22,448 nt of DNA from a virus: the IMG/VR virus record IMGVR_UViG_3300020448_000046, positions 1-22,448 of that record; one strand, given 5' to 3'. Below are positions 1 through 7,679 of this stretch, one piece after another. Position 1 is the first letter of the stretch; the number at the start of each line of letters is the position of its first letter. A program made the translations under genes and the position numbers. The notes beneath the pieces were generated by a model, which worked only from the letters and a program-made list of their open reading frames with translations, did no database searches and was not told the origin of the DNA.

Positions 1-120
1 ATTTAATGGTAGTTTTTGTAATCCTTGTAATATGAAAACTATTGCTAAAGGAGTTCTGATTAACCAATTTGCTCCTTTGAATTCAGGAATCTTTTTGAGA
101 TAACCTTCTAGTTTTTCCAT
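1..120 (-). CDS. Partial membrane protein, DoxX-like N-terminus
   Basis: The first 40 codons of a gene that runs off the left edge of the window. It starts with ATG at 120, which overlaps the TAA stop of the upstream methyltransferase gene (TAATG arrangement). After a charged stretch of about 17 residues comes a hydrophobic segment with the motif RTPLAIVFILQGLQKL (residues 22-37). This resembles the first transmembrane helix of DoxX-like small membrane proteins, which carry a similar R-x-x-L-x-x-x-F-x-x-x-G-x-x-K-L pattern. The family call rests on one helix only; any small integral membrane protein is possible. The ribosome-binding site is weak (GGTAAG), so coupling to the upstream gene is likely. 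Confidence 0.6.
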   Translation of the reverse strand, partial: MEKLEGYLKKIPEFKGANWLIRTPLAIVFILQGLQKLPLN

Positions 121-683
121 TACTTACCAAGCACAACGATATATTTGTTATTAGGTTGCACTTTTCCTTTTTTATCTGTTCTTGTTTTTTCTACAAATTC
201 ACTGTGTAAAAATTTTATGTTAGGCATATTTTTTTCTATTCTATCTTTCCACCAACCAGGAGTCTCAACAATTAAATGTGCATTTCTTCCATCTGGTAAA
301 AACTTTTTAGCAGGACTAGTTGCTATAATTAAAAATGCAATCTTAGAAAATGTTTCGTGAATGTCTTTCAAAACATTGTCTAAAAAAACAGGTTCAATGT
401 GTTCTAATACGTCTGTGCTTATTAACATATCAAAAGGTCCTGGTTGTCTTTCTTTAAAACTTGGATGCCCTGGATCCCAACCAACAGCTCTGATATCCGG
501 ATAGTTTTCTTTTACTGCTTGAACCACACCACCCTTGCCACAACCATAGTCAAATACACTTGTAGGTTTGTGTTCATCTATCCATTTTGCAATTGGTTTA
601 AGTCCTTTAGCATCACCAAATGATGCTTTTTGATCATGTAGTTGTTCTAGCTGAATTACATATTCTTCACTAATTGTCTTCAT
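120..683 (-). CDS. Class I SAM-dependent methyltransferase
   Basis: A 187-aa Rossmann-fold methyltransferase. Motif I is DYGCGKG (residues 45-51). An acidic residue follows the second strand in AVGWDPG (66-72), and DVLEH (91-95) is the motif IV/post-motif typical of Methyltransf_11/23 proteins. The substrate cannot be read from the sequence; small molecules or sugars are usual for this subgroup. I chose ATG 683 because a purine-rich site (AGAAAGAGA) precedes it and residues resembling the family begin there. An upstream in-frame ATG at 731 has AGGA before it and would add 16 charged, low-complexity residues while overlapping the upstream gene by 62 bases, so it is less likely but not excluded. 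The gene closes the block that follows uvsW and overlaps the next gene by one base. Confidence 0.85.
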   Translation of the reverse strand: MKTISEEYVIQLEQLHDQKASFGDAKGLKPIAKWIDEHKPTSVFDYGCGKGGVVQAVKENYPDIRAVGWDPGHPSFKERQPGPFDMLISTDVLEHIEPVFLDNVLKDIHETFSKIAFLIIATSPAKKFLPDGRNAHLIVETPGWWKDRIEKNMPNIKFLHSEFVEKTRTDKKGKVQPNNKYIVVLGK

Positions 684-1401
684 GTTTGTCTCTTTCTTCT
701 TGTCTTTTTCTATTGTGGATAGACTTTGCATAAGATCCTACACTAGAAATATTAGTAGTATTTAACCTTGACATTTCTTCTGCACTAACAAGGTGGCATT
801 CGATCTCAATTGGTTTATCACTCAATGGAATGATTTGCAACCAAGGATCTCCAGTGTTAATTTTAACCCTTGAATTGAATGGTATCATTATATTGTTTAA
901 TAGTGCGTGTTGATATTTGTATTCTATTATTCCTGGCACACCCCAATAGTCTAATGGGTCTTTTTGATGCCATTCTGGTTTTATCCACATAAATTGCACA
1001 CCAGTTGTTTCTTTCAACAACCAAGGACTTCCTACTTTGACGTGTGCATATCCTGGCTTGTGAAAGTTCCAATCTTGTTCATCGTGTGGCAGTAATGCTG
1101 TGTGTTCTGGAAACACTCTTTGATTTAATTGGCCATTTGGTCCACACTCTAAATGAAGTTCACACCAGCTAGGAATAATAACTCCTTGTTTAAGTATTTC
1201 ATTAATAGCAGGACATTGTTTCATGCTACTTACAGGCACAGGAGATCCTTCTGTGTGTAAGTCTGATTCTGTTCTACTTGCAGGTAATTTTTTCCACCAT
1301 TCAGGTATCCATTTCTTTGCAAGTTGAGGCTTACATTGATCTAAAACGTATTGTTGATTTGTATAAAAATTTAATACAATCTTATCAAATGAGTAATCCA
1401 T
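670..1401 (-). CDS. Conserved phage protein of unknown function (DUF6065-like)
   Basis: A 243-aa protein with no signal peptide or membrane segment. The N-terminal part carries IPEWWKKLP (residues about 32-40), then a Cys-Pro pair (KQCPAINEIL) followed by GVIIPSWCELHLE. The C-terminal half has WGVPGIIEYKY and INTGDPWLQIIPL. This order (PEWW..LP, CP, G.IIP, then pG near a hydrophobic strand, then G.P..QIIP) recalls the DUF6065 family as I remember it, whose biochemical role is unknown; many relatives sit near sugar or oxygenase genes. The fold is probably a beta-sandwich. The last 25 residues are strongly charged (RKRQEERDKHEDN). It overlaps the upstream gene by 17 bases and has no strong ribosome-binding site, so coupled translation is likely. 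Family assignment is from memory, not from a search. Confidence 0.75.
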   Translation of the reverse strand: MDYSFDKIVLNFYTNQQYVLDQCKPQLAKKWIPEWWKKLPASRTESDLHTEGSPVPVSSMKQCPAINEILKQGVIIPSWCELHLECGPNGQLNQRVFPEHTALLPHDEQDWNFHKPGYAHVKVGSPWLLKETTGVQFMWIKPEWHQKDPLDYWGVPGIIEYKYQHALLNNIMIPFNSRVKINTGDPWLQIIPLSDKPIEIECHLVSAEEMSRLNTTNISSVGSYAKSIHNRKRQEERDKHEDN

Positions 1402-1891
1402 AATCTATTGTTTCGCTTTGTCTACTGATGTCCTTGATAAACCATGCACACAAAGGATTAGGTCCGTCAGTGATTGGTGTACCAATAAGTTGTCCATTTT
1501 TTGTCTTAGGAAAATACCATTTCATGTCATTATAGAAGTTTGTTATTTTTACATTACCCCATTGCATGGTATAACCTGTCAATGGATTGTACAGGAATGC
1601 TTCAAAGCCTCTGTCATTCAAACTAGTTAACGGAAGTACTTCTATGTCTCCTGCTCCTTCACTATCTCCTACTGCTAGATGCCAATCAATAGGCATTGTT
1701 ATTTCATGTCCATTTATTTCTATAACCATTGCTGGTGAATTAAAACTTTCTAAAAATATTAAAGGAATAAAAAAGAAGTCAGGCTCTTTTGGATTACTGT
1801 TATCCAGCACACTGAATCTCACATCATCTTTAAGTTCAGATGGCAAGTTATTCAGATGAAACGTTTTGTTATCTAATGTTAATATTCTCAT
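1385..1891 (-). CDS. Conserved protein of unknown function, 168 aa
   Basis: A soluble 168-aa protein, mostly beta by composition. Notable segments are PIDWHLAVGD (residues 66-75), LPLTSLNDRGFEAFLYNPL (about 85-103) and, near the end, DGPNPLCAWFIKDISRQSE. Several of these read like strongly conserved blocks of a protein I have seen near uvsW in marine T4-like phages, where it has no assigned function. Start: ATG at 1891 overlaps the previous stop (ATGA) and has GAGAAAAGA upstream. No catalytic motif is recognised. It belongs to the run of small genes after uvsW that are translationally coupled one to the next, so a role in replication or in head or tail assembly is equally possible. Confidence 0.8.
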   Translation of the reverse strand: MRILTLDNKTFHLNNLPSELKDDVRFSVLDNSNPKEPDFFFIPLIFLESFNSPAMVIEINGHEITMPIDWHLAVGDSEGAGDIEVLPLTSLNDRGFEAFLYNPLTGYTMQWGNVKITNFYNDMKWYFPKTKNGQLIGTPITDGPNPLCAWFIKDISRQSETIDYGLLI

Positions 1892-2112
1892 TCTTTTCTC
1901 ATTTTCATTATCTGTTTGGGAGTAAGTTTACCTGTATCTGGATCTAGTTTATTAATCCTGCAACTGAATAAGTTTTTACGTCCTTTACTTGTTACTAAGA
2001 CTGGTTGACCTTTTTCATCAACCTCTATGCTTTTTATTTTCGTAGTCACGTTTCTAAAACGTCCTACTAAAATTTCGTCACCGACTTTTATATCGACTGT
2101 AAATTTTTTCAT
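1888..2112 (-). CDS. Small SH3-like beta-barrel protein after uvsW
   Basis: A 74-aa basic protein. The sequence VGDEILVGRFRNVTTKIKSI (residues 10-29), followed by short strands ending in FSCRINKL, reads like a small KOW/SH3-type barrel, a fold often used for nucleic-acid or protein contacts. The C-terminal tail (LTPKQIMKMRKE) looks helical. I chose ATG 2112, which overlaps the uvsW stop as ATGA, over an upstream TTG (2118) that would add only two residues. T4 also has a small gene (uvsW.1) directly after uvsW, but I cannot show that the two are homologous. Position suggests co-expression with the helicase; function is unknown. Confidence 0.75.
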   Translation of the reverse strand: MKKFTVDIKVGDEILVGRFRNVTTKIKSIEVDEKGQPVLVTSKGRKNLFSCRINKLDPDTGKLTPKQIMKMRKE

Positions 2113-3566
2113 GACCAATCAATTTTCTCCATTGTAAAAGGATACTCTGCTTCTCTATAGAATTTTTTCCTTTGTGTTAAATGCCTTTTTGCATACTTAC
2201 AACTTGATGTCAAATCCCATATTTGCACAAAGTCCTTGTCTTCTGCCTTCCTAATACCTCTGCCTATTGATTGAATTACCCTAACAAATGATTTGCCAGG
2301 CTCAATTAAAACTAAATTAAAAATACGTGGAATGTTAATACCAACAGCCGCTACTCCATATGTAGCTATAAGAACTTTATTTGTTGCTTCTTTAATTTCA
2401 TCATACTGTTCTTTACGGTCTTTGAGTTTGACATCTCCTTTGATAAAAACTGAATCTGGTATTGCTTCTTGCAGTTGCTCTCCTGCACTGATCCTGTCAA
2501 CAAGTATAAGTGTGTTGCCACTATCCTTGATGCCATGACACATCTTTGCCAAGTATTTTATTCTATCCTTATTTGTAACAAGATACTTCAATTCTTCTTG
2601 ATAAGAATTGTAAACAGTTGTATCAAGCAGTTGCACAATATTAACATGACACTTGCTCAACACATCTTTGTCTTGCAATTCTTTAGCACTAATTTGATTT
2701 ATAACTGGACCTATACTTGCTAATATGCTTTGAAATTCAAACTGTTCTTTTGGTATAGTACCTGTCAACCCCCAACGTATTGGAGCATTTCTTAAGTTTT
2801 GTGTCAATAATTTTTTTAATACATCTGCTTTTGCTTGGTGTACTTCATCAATAATAATTGTTTCTACACCATCTAAAAATTCTGCTAATGTTAATACTGC
2901 TTCACCATCTTTTGTTTTCTTATCTAAAATATTCAAACTTTGCCAAGTACAAATTGTGTGTGTCTTACCTAGTTCTTTTCTATCTCCAAAGTACACACCA
3001 ACATCTAATCCACAGTTTACATAATCTTCTTCTGTCTGTGTTACTAATGATTTGTTAGGAACAATTACCACTGTCCTACCCAACTTCTCGCATAAGTGCG
3101 ATAGTGTTGCAGTAATAATTGTTTTACCTGCTCCTGTGGCAACCTCTTGTAAGCATTGAGGATTTTGTATAAACTTGTTTACTACTTCTACTTGATAATC
3201 TCTCAACACTATTGGCTCACCCTCTGCAGGGTGTCCTTTAGGCCAAGTCTTGCCTTGCCAATAGTTTTCGTCTATGGTGTTAAAAGTAAGGTCATGTTTG
3301 ACTCTGTTGTCTTTGATTTCTGCAATCTCTACTCCTGCATCAACAAGTGTGTTTACAATGACATCCATATGATTAACATAACCACTACCACCAATTCCGA
3401 AAAAAGATATATTTCCATCCCATCTCCCTAGTTTGTATTGTGGAAGATAACGTGCATAAGGCACCTGGAACTTTAGCTTGTTTGCAATCTTACGTCTATA
3501 TTCTACAGGTAAATTTTCTACCTTGACGTTAACTTCATCTTGTATTATTATTCTACAACTTATCAT
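2109..3566 (-). CDS. uvsW: UvsW-type RNA-DNA/DNA helicase (SF2)
   Basis: A 485-aa superfamily 2 helicase, close to the length of T4 UvsW (about 500 aa). The N-terminal domain ends in a YKLGRWDG motif (residues 44-51) that matches the T4 form (YGNWDG). Helicase motifs follow in order: the Q-motif-like RDYQ (122-125), Walker A ATGAGKT (143-149), DEVH (240-243), motif III TGT (268-270), and motif VI QSIGRGIRK (432-440). In T4, UvsW unwinds R-loops, moves Holliday junctions and reverses stalled forks. It shuts off origin initiation so that replication becomes recombination dependent. Here it should act with UvsX, UvsY-like and gp32 encoded upstream in the window. The start ATG 3566 overlaps the previous stop (ATGA). 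All key motifs are intact. Confidence 0.95.
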   Translation of the reverse strand: MISCRIIIQDEVNVKVENLPVEYRRKIANKLKFQVPYARYLPQYKLGRWDGNISFFGIGGSGYVNHMDVIVNTLVDAGVEIAEIKDNRVKHDLTFNTIDENYWQGKTWPKGHPAEGEPIVLRDYQVEVVNKFIQNPQCLQEVATGAGKTIITATLSHLCEKLGRTVVIVPNKSLVTQTEEDYVNCGLDVGVYFGDRKELGKTHTICTWQSLNILDKKTKDGEAVLTLAEFLDGVETIIIDEVHQAKADVLKKLLTQNLRNAPIRWGLTGTIPKEQFEFQSILASIGPVINQISAKELQDKDVLSKCHVNIVQLLDTTVYNSYQEELKYLVTNKDRIKYLAKMCHGIKDSGNTLILVDRISAGEQLQEAIPDSVFIKGDVKLKDRKEQYDEIKEATNKVLIATYGVAAVGINIPRIFNLVLIEPGKSFVRVIQSIGRGIRKAEDKDFVQIWDLTSSCKYAKRHLTQRKKFYREAEYPFTMEKIDWS

Positions 3567-4861
3567 ATCATATCTGCTTTATAATATCCATACCCATAAT
3601 GTGGACTCACGTCTTGATCATATTGTATTATAAAATCATGTCCGTGGACGTAATCATTAATAGTGTGTGGTGTTTTCTTACTGCCTATTTGGAAAATGCC
3701 TTTTGGCCTAAAACCTTTTTTCAATAATGGTTTAGGAACTTTATTATTACTAATATACACTATTCTTGTGTTTTTGTCAACACTATTATTTAAGCCCCAG
3801 GTAGTGACATAACGGTTAAATTGTATTGCGTTATTGCCCTTCTTTGTGTCCATTCTAAACATAACGGACATTTCATTCCTTGGAACGTAATTTGTAAACA
3901 GTGAATTTAGTAAACTCAATTCCTCGTAACACTTGCTCTGATCCAAAAGAATTAATAAAGGATATCTTTTCAACTCATCAACCATTTCAAGCACCTGTGA
4001 CACTTGCCAAGTTTTTGAATTCACACAAATTAAATTTCCTTCACGATTCAAAACTTTATTAGTTAATGTAGTAAGATTTTTTCTGCTTTTTGATAATGCT
4101 GTTTCATCAAAGTGTACTAATCCATAATAATCTTTTCTATCATAATATTGATACAAGTTTTGATAGTTTGGTTGTCCTAATTCTAACAAACAAATGTCCT
4201 GTGCTTTTTCAGGCAAATGTTTAAAATTAAAATTGTATATGCCTGGAATGTAATCTTGTGGGCTTTGATTAAATGATTTTAGGACATCATAAACATTTAA
4301 TACTGCTTCGTCTATTTGAAATTTGTTTTCAAATTTATTTGCTATGTTAACTAATTTCCAGATATACTTTTCTTTATAAGGAAAGTAATGTGTGTGTTTG
4401 TCATAAGCATATTCTTTATCGTTATTGTTTTTTAATTCTTCTATGTACTTGATTACTTTCTTGTTAAACGGAAATCTAATCGCAACGGTATCATGTTCAA
4501 AATTATATCTGTCTTTTCTTTTGATACGTTTGATCCAATGACTGCTATCAATCTTACGTAAAGGACTTCTAAGTTTTTCAACTGCTTCTTTTAGATCAAT
4601 ACCGTGTGCTTCAAATTGATCTTTATAATATTCTAGTAATAATTTTTTTGCAAGTAGATATTGTTTGTCCGTAAGAGCAACACCTCTGAACACTTGTTTT
4701 GCAATACTGAACATGATATTAGCATTGTCCTTGTGCAATTTGAATCCTTGCACTACATTTATGTCAGGATCTTGATGATATTTAAGGTCAGAAATACCAG
4801 CCGCTATTTCTAAACAGTCTTCAGTATTAAGTGCTTTTTTGGATATGGCTCTATTGTGCAT
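3563..4861 (-). CDS. 432-aa protein of unknown function beside uvsW (HARP-like segment)
   Basis: I do not recognise this gene with certainty. It encodes a soluble, Lys/Tyr/Asn-rich protein. Residues about 120-180 hold VAIRFPFNKKVIKYIEEL, then a gap, then HYFPYKEKYIWKLVNIANKF. That pattern (hydrophobic strand, F-P-[FY]-N, helix, aromatic-P strand, helix) resembles the HARP domain that precedes the helicase core of SMARCAL1-type annealing helicases. The C-terminal third (LLILLDQSKCYEELSLL, then RIVYISNNKVPKPLLKKG) looks like an alpha/beta domain, but no Walker motif is seen. It stops by ATGA overlap with uvsW, so the two are probably co-translated. A strong sigma70-like promoter lies immediately upstream and suggests early expression. 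I chose ATG 4861; an upstream TTG (4939) would overlap the previous gene and include the promoter. Confidence 0.8.
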   Translation of the reverse strand: MHNRAISKKALNTEDCLEIAAGISDLKYHQDPDINVVQGFKLHKDNANIMFSIAKQVFRGVALTDKQYLLAKKLLLEYYKDQFEAHGIDLKEAVEKLRSPLRKIDSSHWIKRIKRKDRYNFEHDTVAIRFPFNKKVIKYIEELKNNNDKEYAYDKHTHYFPYKEKYIWKLVNIANKFENKFQIDEAVLNVYDVLKSFNQSPQDYIPGIYNFNFKHLPEKAQDICLLELGQPNYQNLYQYYDRKDYYGLVHFDETALSKSRKNLTTLTNKVLNREGNLICVNSKTWQVSQVLEMVDELKRYPLLILLDQSKCYEELSLLNSLFTNYVPRNEMSVMFRMDTKKGNNAIQFNRYVTTWGLNNSVDKNTRIVYISNNKVPKPLLKKGFRPKGIFQIGSKKTPHTINDYVHGHDFIIQYDQDVSPHYGYGYYKADMI

Positions 4862-4867
4862 TCGTAT

Positions 4868-4896
4868 ATTATACGATATTATAGCACAGAAGTCAA
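4868..4896 (-). promoter_or_regulatory. Sigma70-like early promoter for the 432-aa gene and uvsW
   Basis: On the minus strand there is TTGACT (4896-4891), a 17-base spacer, and a perfect TATAAT (4873-4868). A second TATAAT lies in the spacer at 4883-4878. The -35 is embedded in AAACACTTGACTT, which is identical at the gp32 promoter. The promoter overlaps the 3' end of the upstream gene. The first base of the ATG (4861) is the seventh base after the -10, so the predicted transcript is leaderless or nearly so. The downstream -10 sits in a perfect inverted repeat, CGTATAATATACG (4863-4875). Confidence 0.75.
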
Positions 4897-5724
4897 GTGT
4901 TTTAGTGGTTCTCCACCAGCAATTTCCTCCAATGTCCATTCTGTATGTGCTATGTCATTAAGCCATTGTGTTCTGTCAGGACGTAAAGGATCATTGATGG
5001 TATCATAATTTGGATTGCCTACTTCATAGGCTAAACTTGCTTGGCTTACAAATACAGGCACACCATTGATTACTGAATGTGTAGCAGGGTTACTGCTATG
5101 GTTGATTACTGCATAAGCACCATTACAACTGAAGTCAAAGTCATCATATGTGTCTTGTACTTGCACAGGATTTTGTCTATAAACATTTTTAAAATCCTCT
5201 TCCAAGTTGGTAACAGGAAATCTTGGGTGAGGTCTCCAAATTATATCTCTGTCTGTGTGTTCTCTTATTTTTCTAATTTGTTCACTTACCCAACTTGACA
5301 TACTTGGATTGTTACGCCATTGATGTGAACGTTCGTGTTGCCCTACTATAACTATGCTGTCTCCGTTGTTGTCCCAAGGTTTCAGTTCAAGTCCTAATTG
5401 TTTAGCTCTTGAGTTGTCATTCCCTTTTGGACCAAAGTATGCTTCTCGATTGATTCCACCAACACCCACTTTCCAAGTGGTGCCACGTATCAATCCACCG
5501 ACTTCTAGTACAATTATTTTTTTATTGTGTGCATGGAAATCGTCCCATACTTTTTTGTTAGGAGCCATTCTACCATTCCAAAGAACGCTCCAAATAACAC
5601 CAACGTCACAGTCGTAAGTATTATCAACGACCACATGACCATTACTGCTAAGACTATCAGCAAAGGCGTCAAATACTGGTTTGCTATTCTGTGCACCATA
5701 ATCTCTAAATAAACTAAACTTCAT
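4879..5724 (-). CDS. Polysaccharide glycosyltransferase-like protein (paralogue C)
   Basis: A 281-aa protein clearly related to the 311-aa product of 8425-9360. Both share LG-x-x-LKPW (residues 110-117 here), a helix ending in QIR-x-x-R/T before RPHP (164-167), a Ser-rich NHSSNP (208-213), and NGVPVFV (220-226). The RPHP then H/F-N-SS then GVP order recalls the C-terminal nucleotide-sugar-binding half of capsule polysaccharide enzymes of the KpsC/KpsS type. The N-terminal half looks like a Rossmann domain (residues 1-75). The expected role is transfer of a sugar to a glycan in the cytoplasm or at the inner membrane; donor and acceptor are unknown. ATG 5724 overlaps the glyA stop as ATGA and was preferred over an upstream TTG at 5766. 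Unlike the other two paralogues it lies after glyA, separated from them by three genes. Confidence 0.75.
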   Translation of the reverse strand: MKFSLFRDYGAQNSKPVFDAFADSLSSNGHVVVDNTYDCDVGVIWSVLWNGRMAPNKKVWDDFHAHNKKIIVLEVGGLIRGTTWKVGVGGINREAYFGPKGNDNSRAKQLGLELKPWDNNGDSIVIVGQHERSHQWRNNPSMSSWVSEQIRKIREHTDRDIIWRPHPRFPVTNLEEDFKNVYRQNPVQVQDTYDDFDFSCNGAYAVINHSSNPATHSVINGVPVFVSQASLAYEVGNPNYDTINDPLRPDRTQWLNDIAHTEWTLEEIAGGEPLKHLTSVL

Positions 5725-6860
5725 GATAGAAGGGTTACTATTTTCCCTGCAAGTCCTTCGAACCAAGCCTCGTTGTGACCTCTTGTTGTTTCAGCGGCTG
5801 TGCCTATTCTTATACCACTTGTCTCTACAAATGATCTTGGATCATTAGGTACCCCATTCTTGTTTACAGTTATGCCATTTTCTTCTAATAGATCAGCGGC
5901 TTCTTTACCTGACCATTTTGTGTCACTTAGATCTAATAGTAGTATATGACTATCGGTTCCGTCAGTTAATAATTTGTATCCACTTTCCTTAAACACCCTT
6001 GCCATTGCCTGTGCGTTAGCAACTACCTTGGCAGAATAATCTTTGAAATCATCAGTGTTTGCTTCGATGAATGCCTGTGCCTTTGCGGCAATAATATTCA
6101 TCAATGGTCCACCTTGTGTGCCTGGAAATATTGCACTATTAATTTTTTTTGTGTAGTCTGGATTGTTCCATAATATGATTCCGCCTCTCGGACCTCTCAA
6201 AGTTTTGTGTGTTGTACTCGTTACAAAGTCTGCGTAAGGCACTGGACTTGGATAGGCATTACCGGCAATCAATCCTGAATAGTGTGCCATGTCTACTAAC
6301 AAGTATGCACCTACCTTATCTGCTATATGTCTAAACATAGCAAAATCAATAGCTCTTGGATATGCACTTGCTCCTGCAATAATCATTTTAGGTCTTATCT
6401 CTTGTGCTTTTGCCATTACTTCTGGATAACTTAACCAACCGTTTTCATCAACACCATAATGATGTGCTTCATATACTTTGCCTGATATGTTGACAGGAGC
6501 ACCATGGCTTAAATGTCCTCCACTTGCTAGATCCATGCCTAGAATTTTATCTCCTGGTTTTAAAAAAGCAAGATAAATTGCTGTGTTGGCATTTGCTCCA
6601 CAATGTGGTTGCACGTTTGCAAATTCACAGCCGTATAATTCTTTCAGTTGATCTATTGCAAGTTGTTCAATGCTGTCCATGTGTTCACAACCATTGTAAT
6701 ATCTTTTGCCTGGATATCCTTCAGCATACTTGTTTGTAAACACAGAACCGGCTAGTTTCATTACATCTTGTGATGCAAAGTTTTCACTTGCAATTAATTC
6801 TATAGTAGACGTTTGCCTGTCTACTTCTTTATCTAATATTTCAAAAACTCTTTTATCCAT
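5721..6860 (-). CDS. glyA: Serine hydroxymethyltransferase
   Basis: A 379-aa PLP-dependent enzyme that interconverts serine and glycine with transfer of a one-carbon unit to tetrahydrofolate. The N-terminal IELIASENFAS (residues 20-30) and YPGKRYYNGCE (49-59) are family signatures. D190 and H193 in LVDMAHYSG contact the cofactor, and K219 in TSTTHKTLRGPRGG is the Schiff-base lysine. R352 or so in SGIRIGTAAETTRG binds the substrate carboxylate. Bacterial GlyA is about 415-420 aa; this protein ends soon after that motif, so about 25-30 C-terminal residues are missing, and the usual GTPA is GTAA. All catalytic residues appear intact. A good SD (AAGGAT) precedes ATG 6860. In a phage it may supply methylene-THF for thymidylate synthesis, or glycine. 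It sits inside a glycan gene island, where its presence is unexpected. Confidence 0.95.
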   Translation of the reverse strand: MDKRVFEILDKEVDRQTSTIELIASENFASQDVMKLAGSVFTNKYAEGYPGKRYYNGCEHMDSIEQLAIDQLKELYGCEFANVQPHCGANANTAIYLAFLKPGDKILGMDLASGGHLSHGAPVNISGKVYEAHHYGVDENGWLSYPEVMAKAQEIRPKMIIAGASAYPRAIDFAMFRHIADKVGAYLLVDMAHYSGLIAGNAYPSPVPYADFVTSTTHKTLRGPRGGIILWNNPDYTKKINSAIFPGTQGGPLMNIIAAKAQAFIEANTDDFKDYSAKVVANAQAMARVFKESGYKLLTDGTDSHILLLDLSDTKWSGKEAADLLEENGITVNKNGVPNDPRSFVETSGIRIGTAAETTRGHNEAWFEGLAGKIVTLLS

Positions 6861-6863
6861 TTT

Positions 6864-7679
6864 TTATCCTTGCCAATATGATTCAGTGCGTGGACTTAAC
6901 AAATCTCTTTGTCTACTCTTACCTTCTTCTTTTCTTACACCTTTAAGATGATCAAAGTATTTTCCAAGTTCACAGTTAATAAGTGGATGGCCTTCACCAT
7001 TGATAAGATGACCACTGAAGTCTTTTATGTTAGGATGTTTAGGTTGTATTTTTTTCAATACTTCCCAAAACACATAGCTATCATGCCATTCTTCCATGTT
7101 GAAGATTCCATTGTTTTCTGCTTCGTCATACACACGTTGAAACTCTTGTAAGAAGGCATTTGCTCCTTCGGTGCGTAATGTAAGTCCGTAGAATCCACAC
7201 TCTGGCCATTTTTTGTTTCTACCTAAGTAGTGCAACCATTGTGATTGTGGAACTAAATTTCTAAATTCTGTGTAGGTAACAGGACTGTGTACAAACGTGT
7301 CTGCGTCCATCCAAACTAAAATATCAATGTTTGGATCTTTTGCAGTTTCAAAAACAGCATACACTTTGTTTGCAAATCTAACTGCGTCCCATTTAAATTC
7401 TTTATGATTATCTCTTGGTCTTCGAGCAGGCCAAGGACATTTGCCATTTGCTTTAGGCACATCTTTCCAAGTGCGTTTGAATGTTTGCAAATCAGGTAAT
7501 GTGTTATCTGCATCTCTGATTTCTATTCTTGGATCATTTGAAATAGGGTGACACTTTTCTGCATAGACAATAAGTTTTATTTTAGGATCAACCTGTTTGG
7601 AAAATGAATCTATAAATCTTTGCCCATACTGTTTGAGCCCAGGTTCATGAAAAGTTGTTACGCAAGTTACATTTAACAT
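6864..7679 (-). CDS. GT-A-fold glycosyltransferase-like protein
   Basis: A 271-aa protein. It begins with a strand and helix typical of GT-A enzymes (MLNVTCVTTF) and has the metal-binding DxD motif in DILVWMDADTFV (residues 119-130; D125, A126, D127). Downstream, KWPECGFYGLTLR and a C-terminal GHLINGEGHPLINCELGKYFDHLKG region probably form the acceptor side. No signal peptide or membrane helix is seen. The role inferred is transfer of a hexose to a glycan, using a nucleotide sugar. The start ATG 7679 overlaps the upstream stop as TAATG. The exact GT family is not recognised. Confidence in the fold is fair; substrate is unknown. Confidence 0.75.
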   Translation of the reverse strand: MLNVTCVTTFHEPGLKQYGQRFIDSFSKQVDPKIKLIVYAEKCHPISNDPRIEIRDADNTLPDLQTFKRTWKDVPKANGKCPWPARRPRDNHKEFKWDAVRFANKVYAVFETAKDPNIDILVWMDADTFVHSPVTYTEFRNLVPQSQWLHYLGRNKKWPECGFYGLTLRTEGANAFLQEFQRVYDEAENNGIFNMEEWHDSYVFWEVLKKIQPKHPNIKDFSGHLINGEGHPLINCELGKYFDHLKGVRKEEGKSRQRDLLSPRTESYWQG

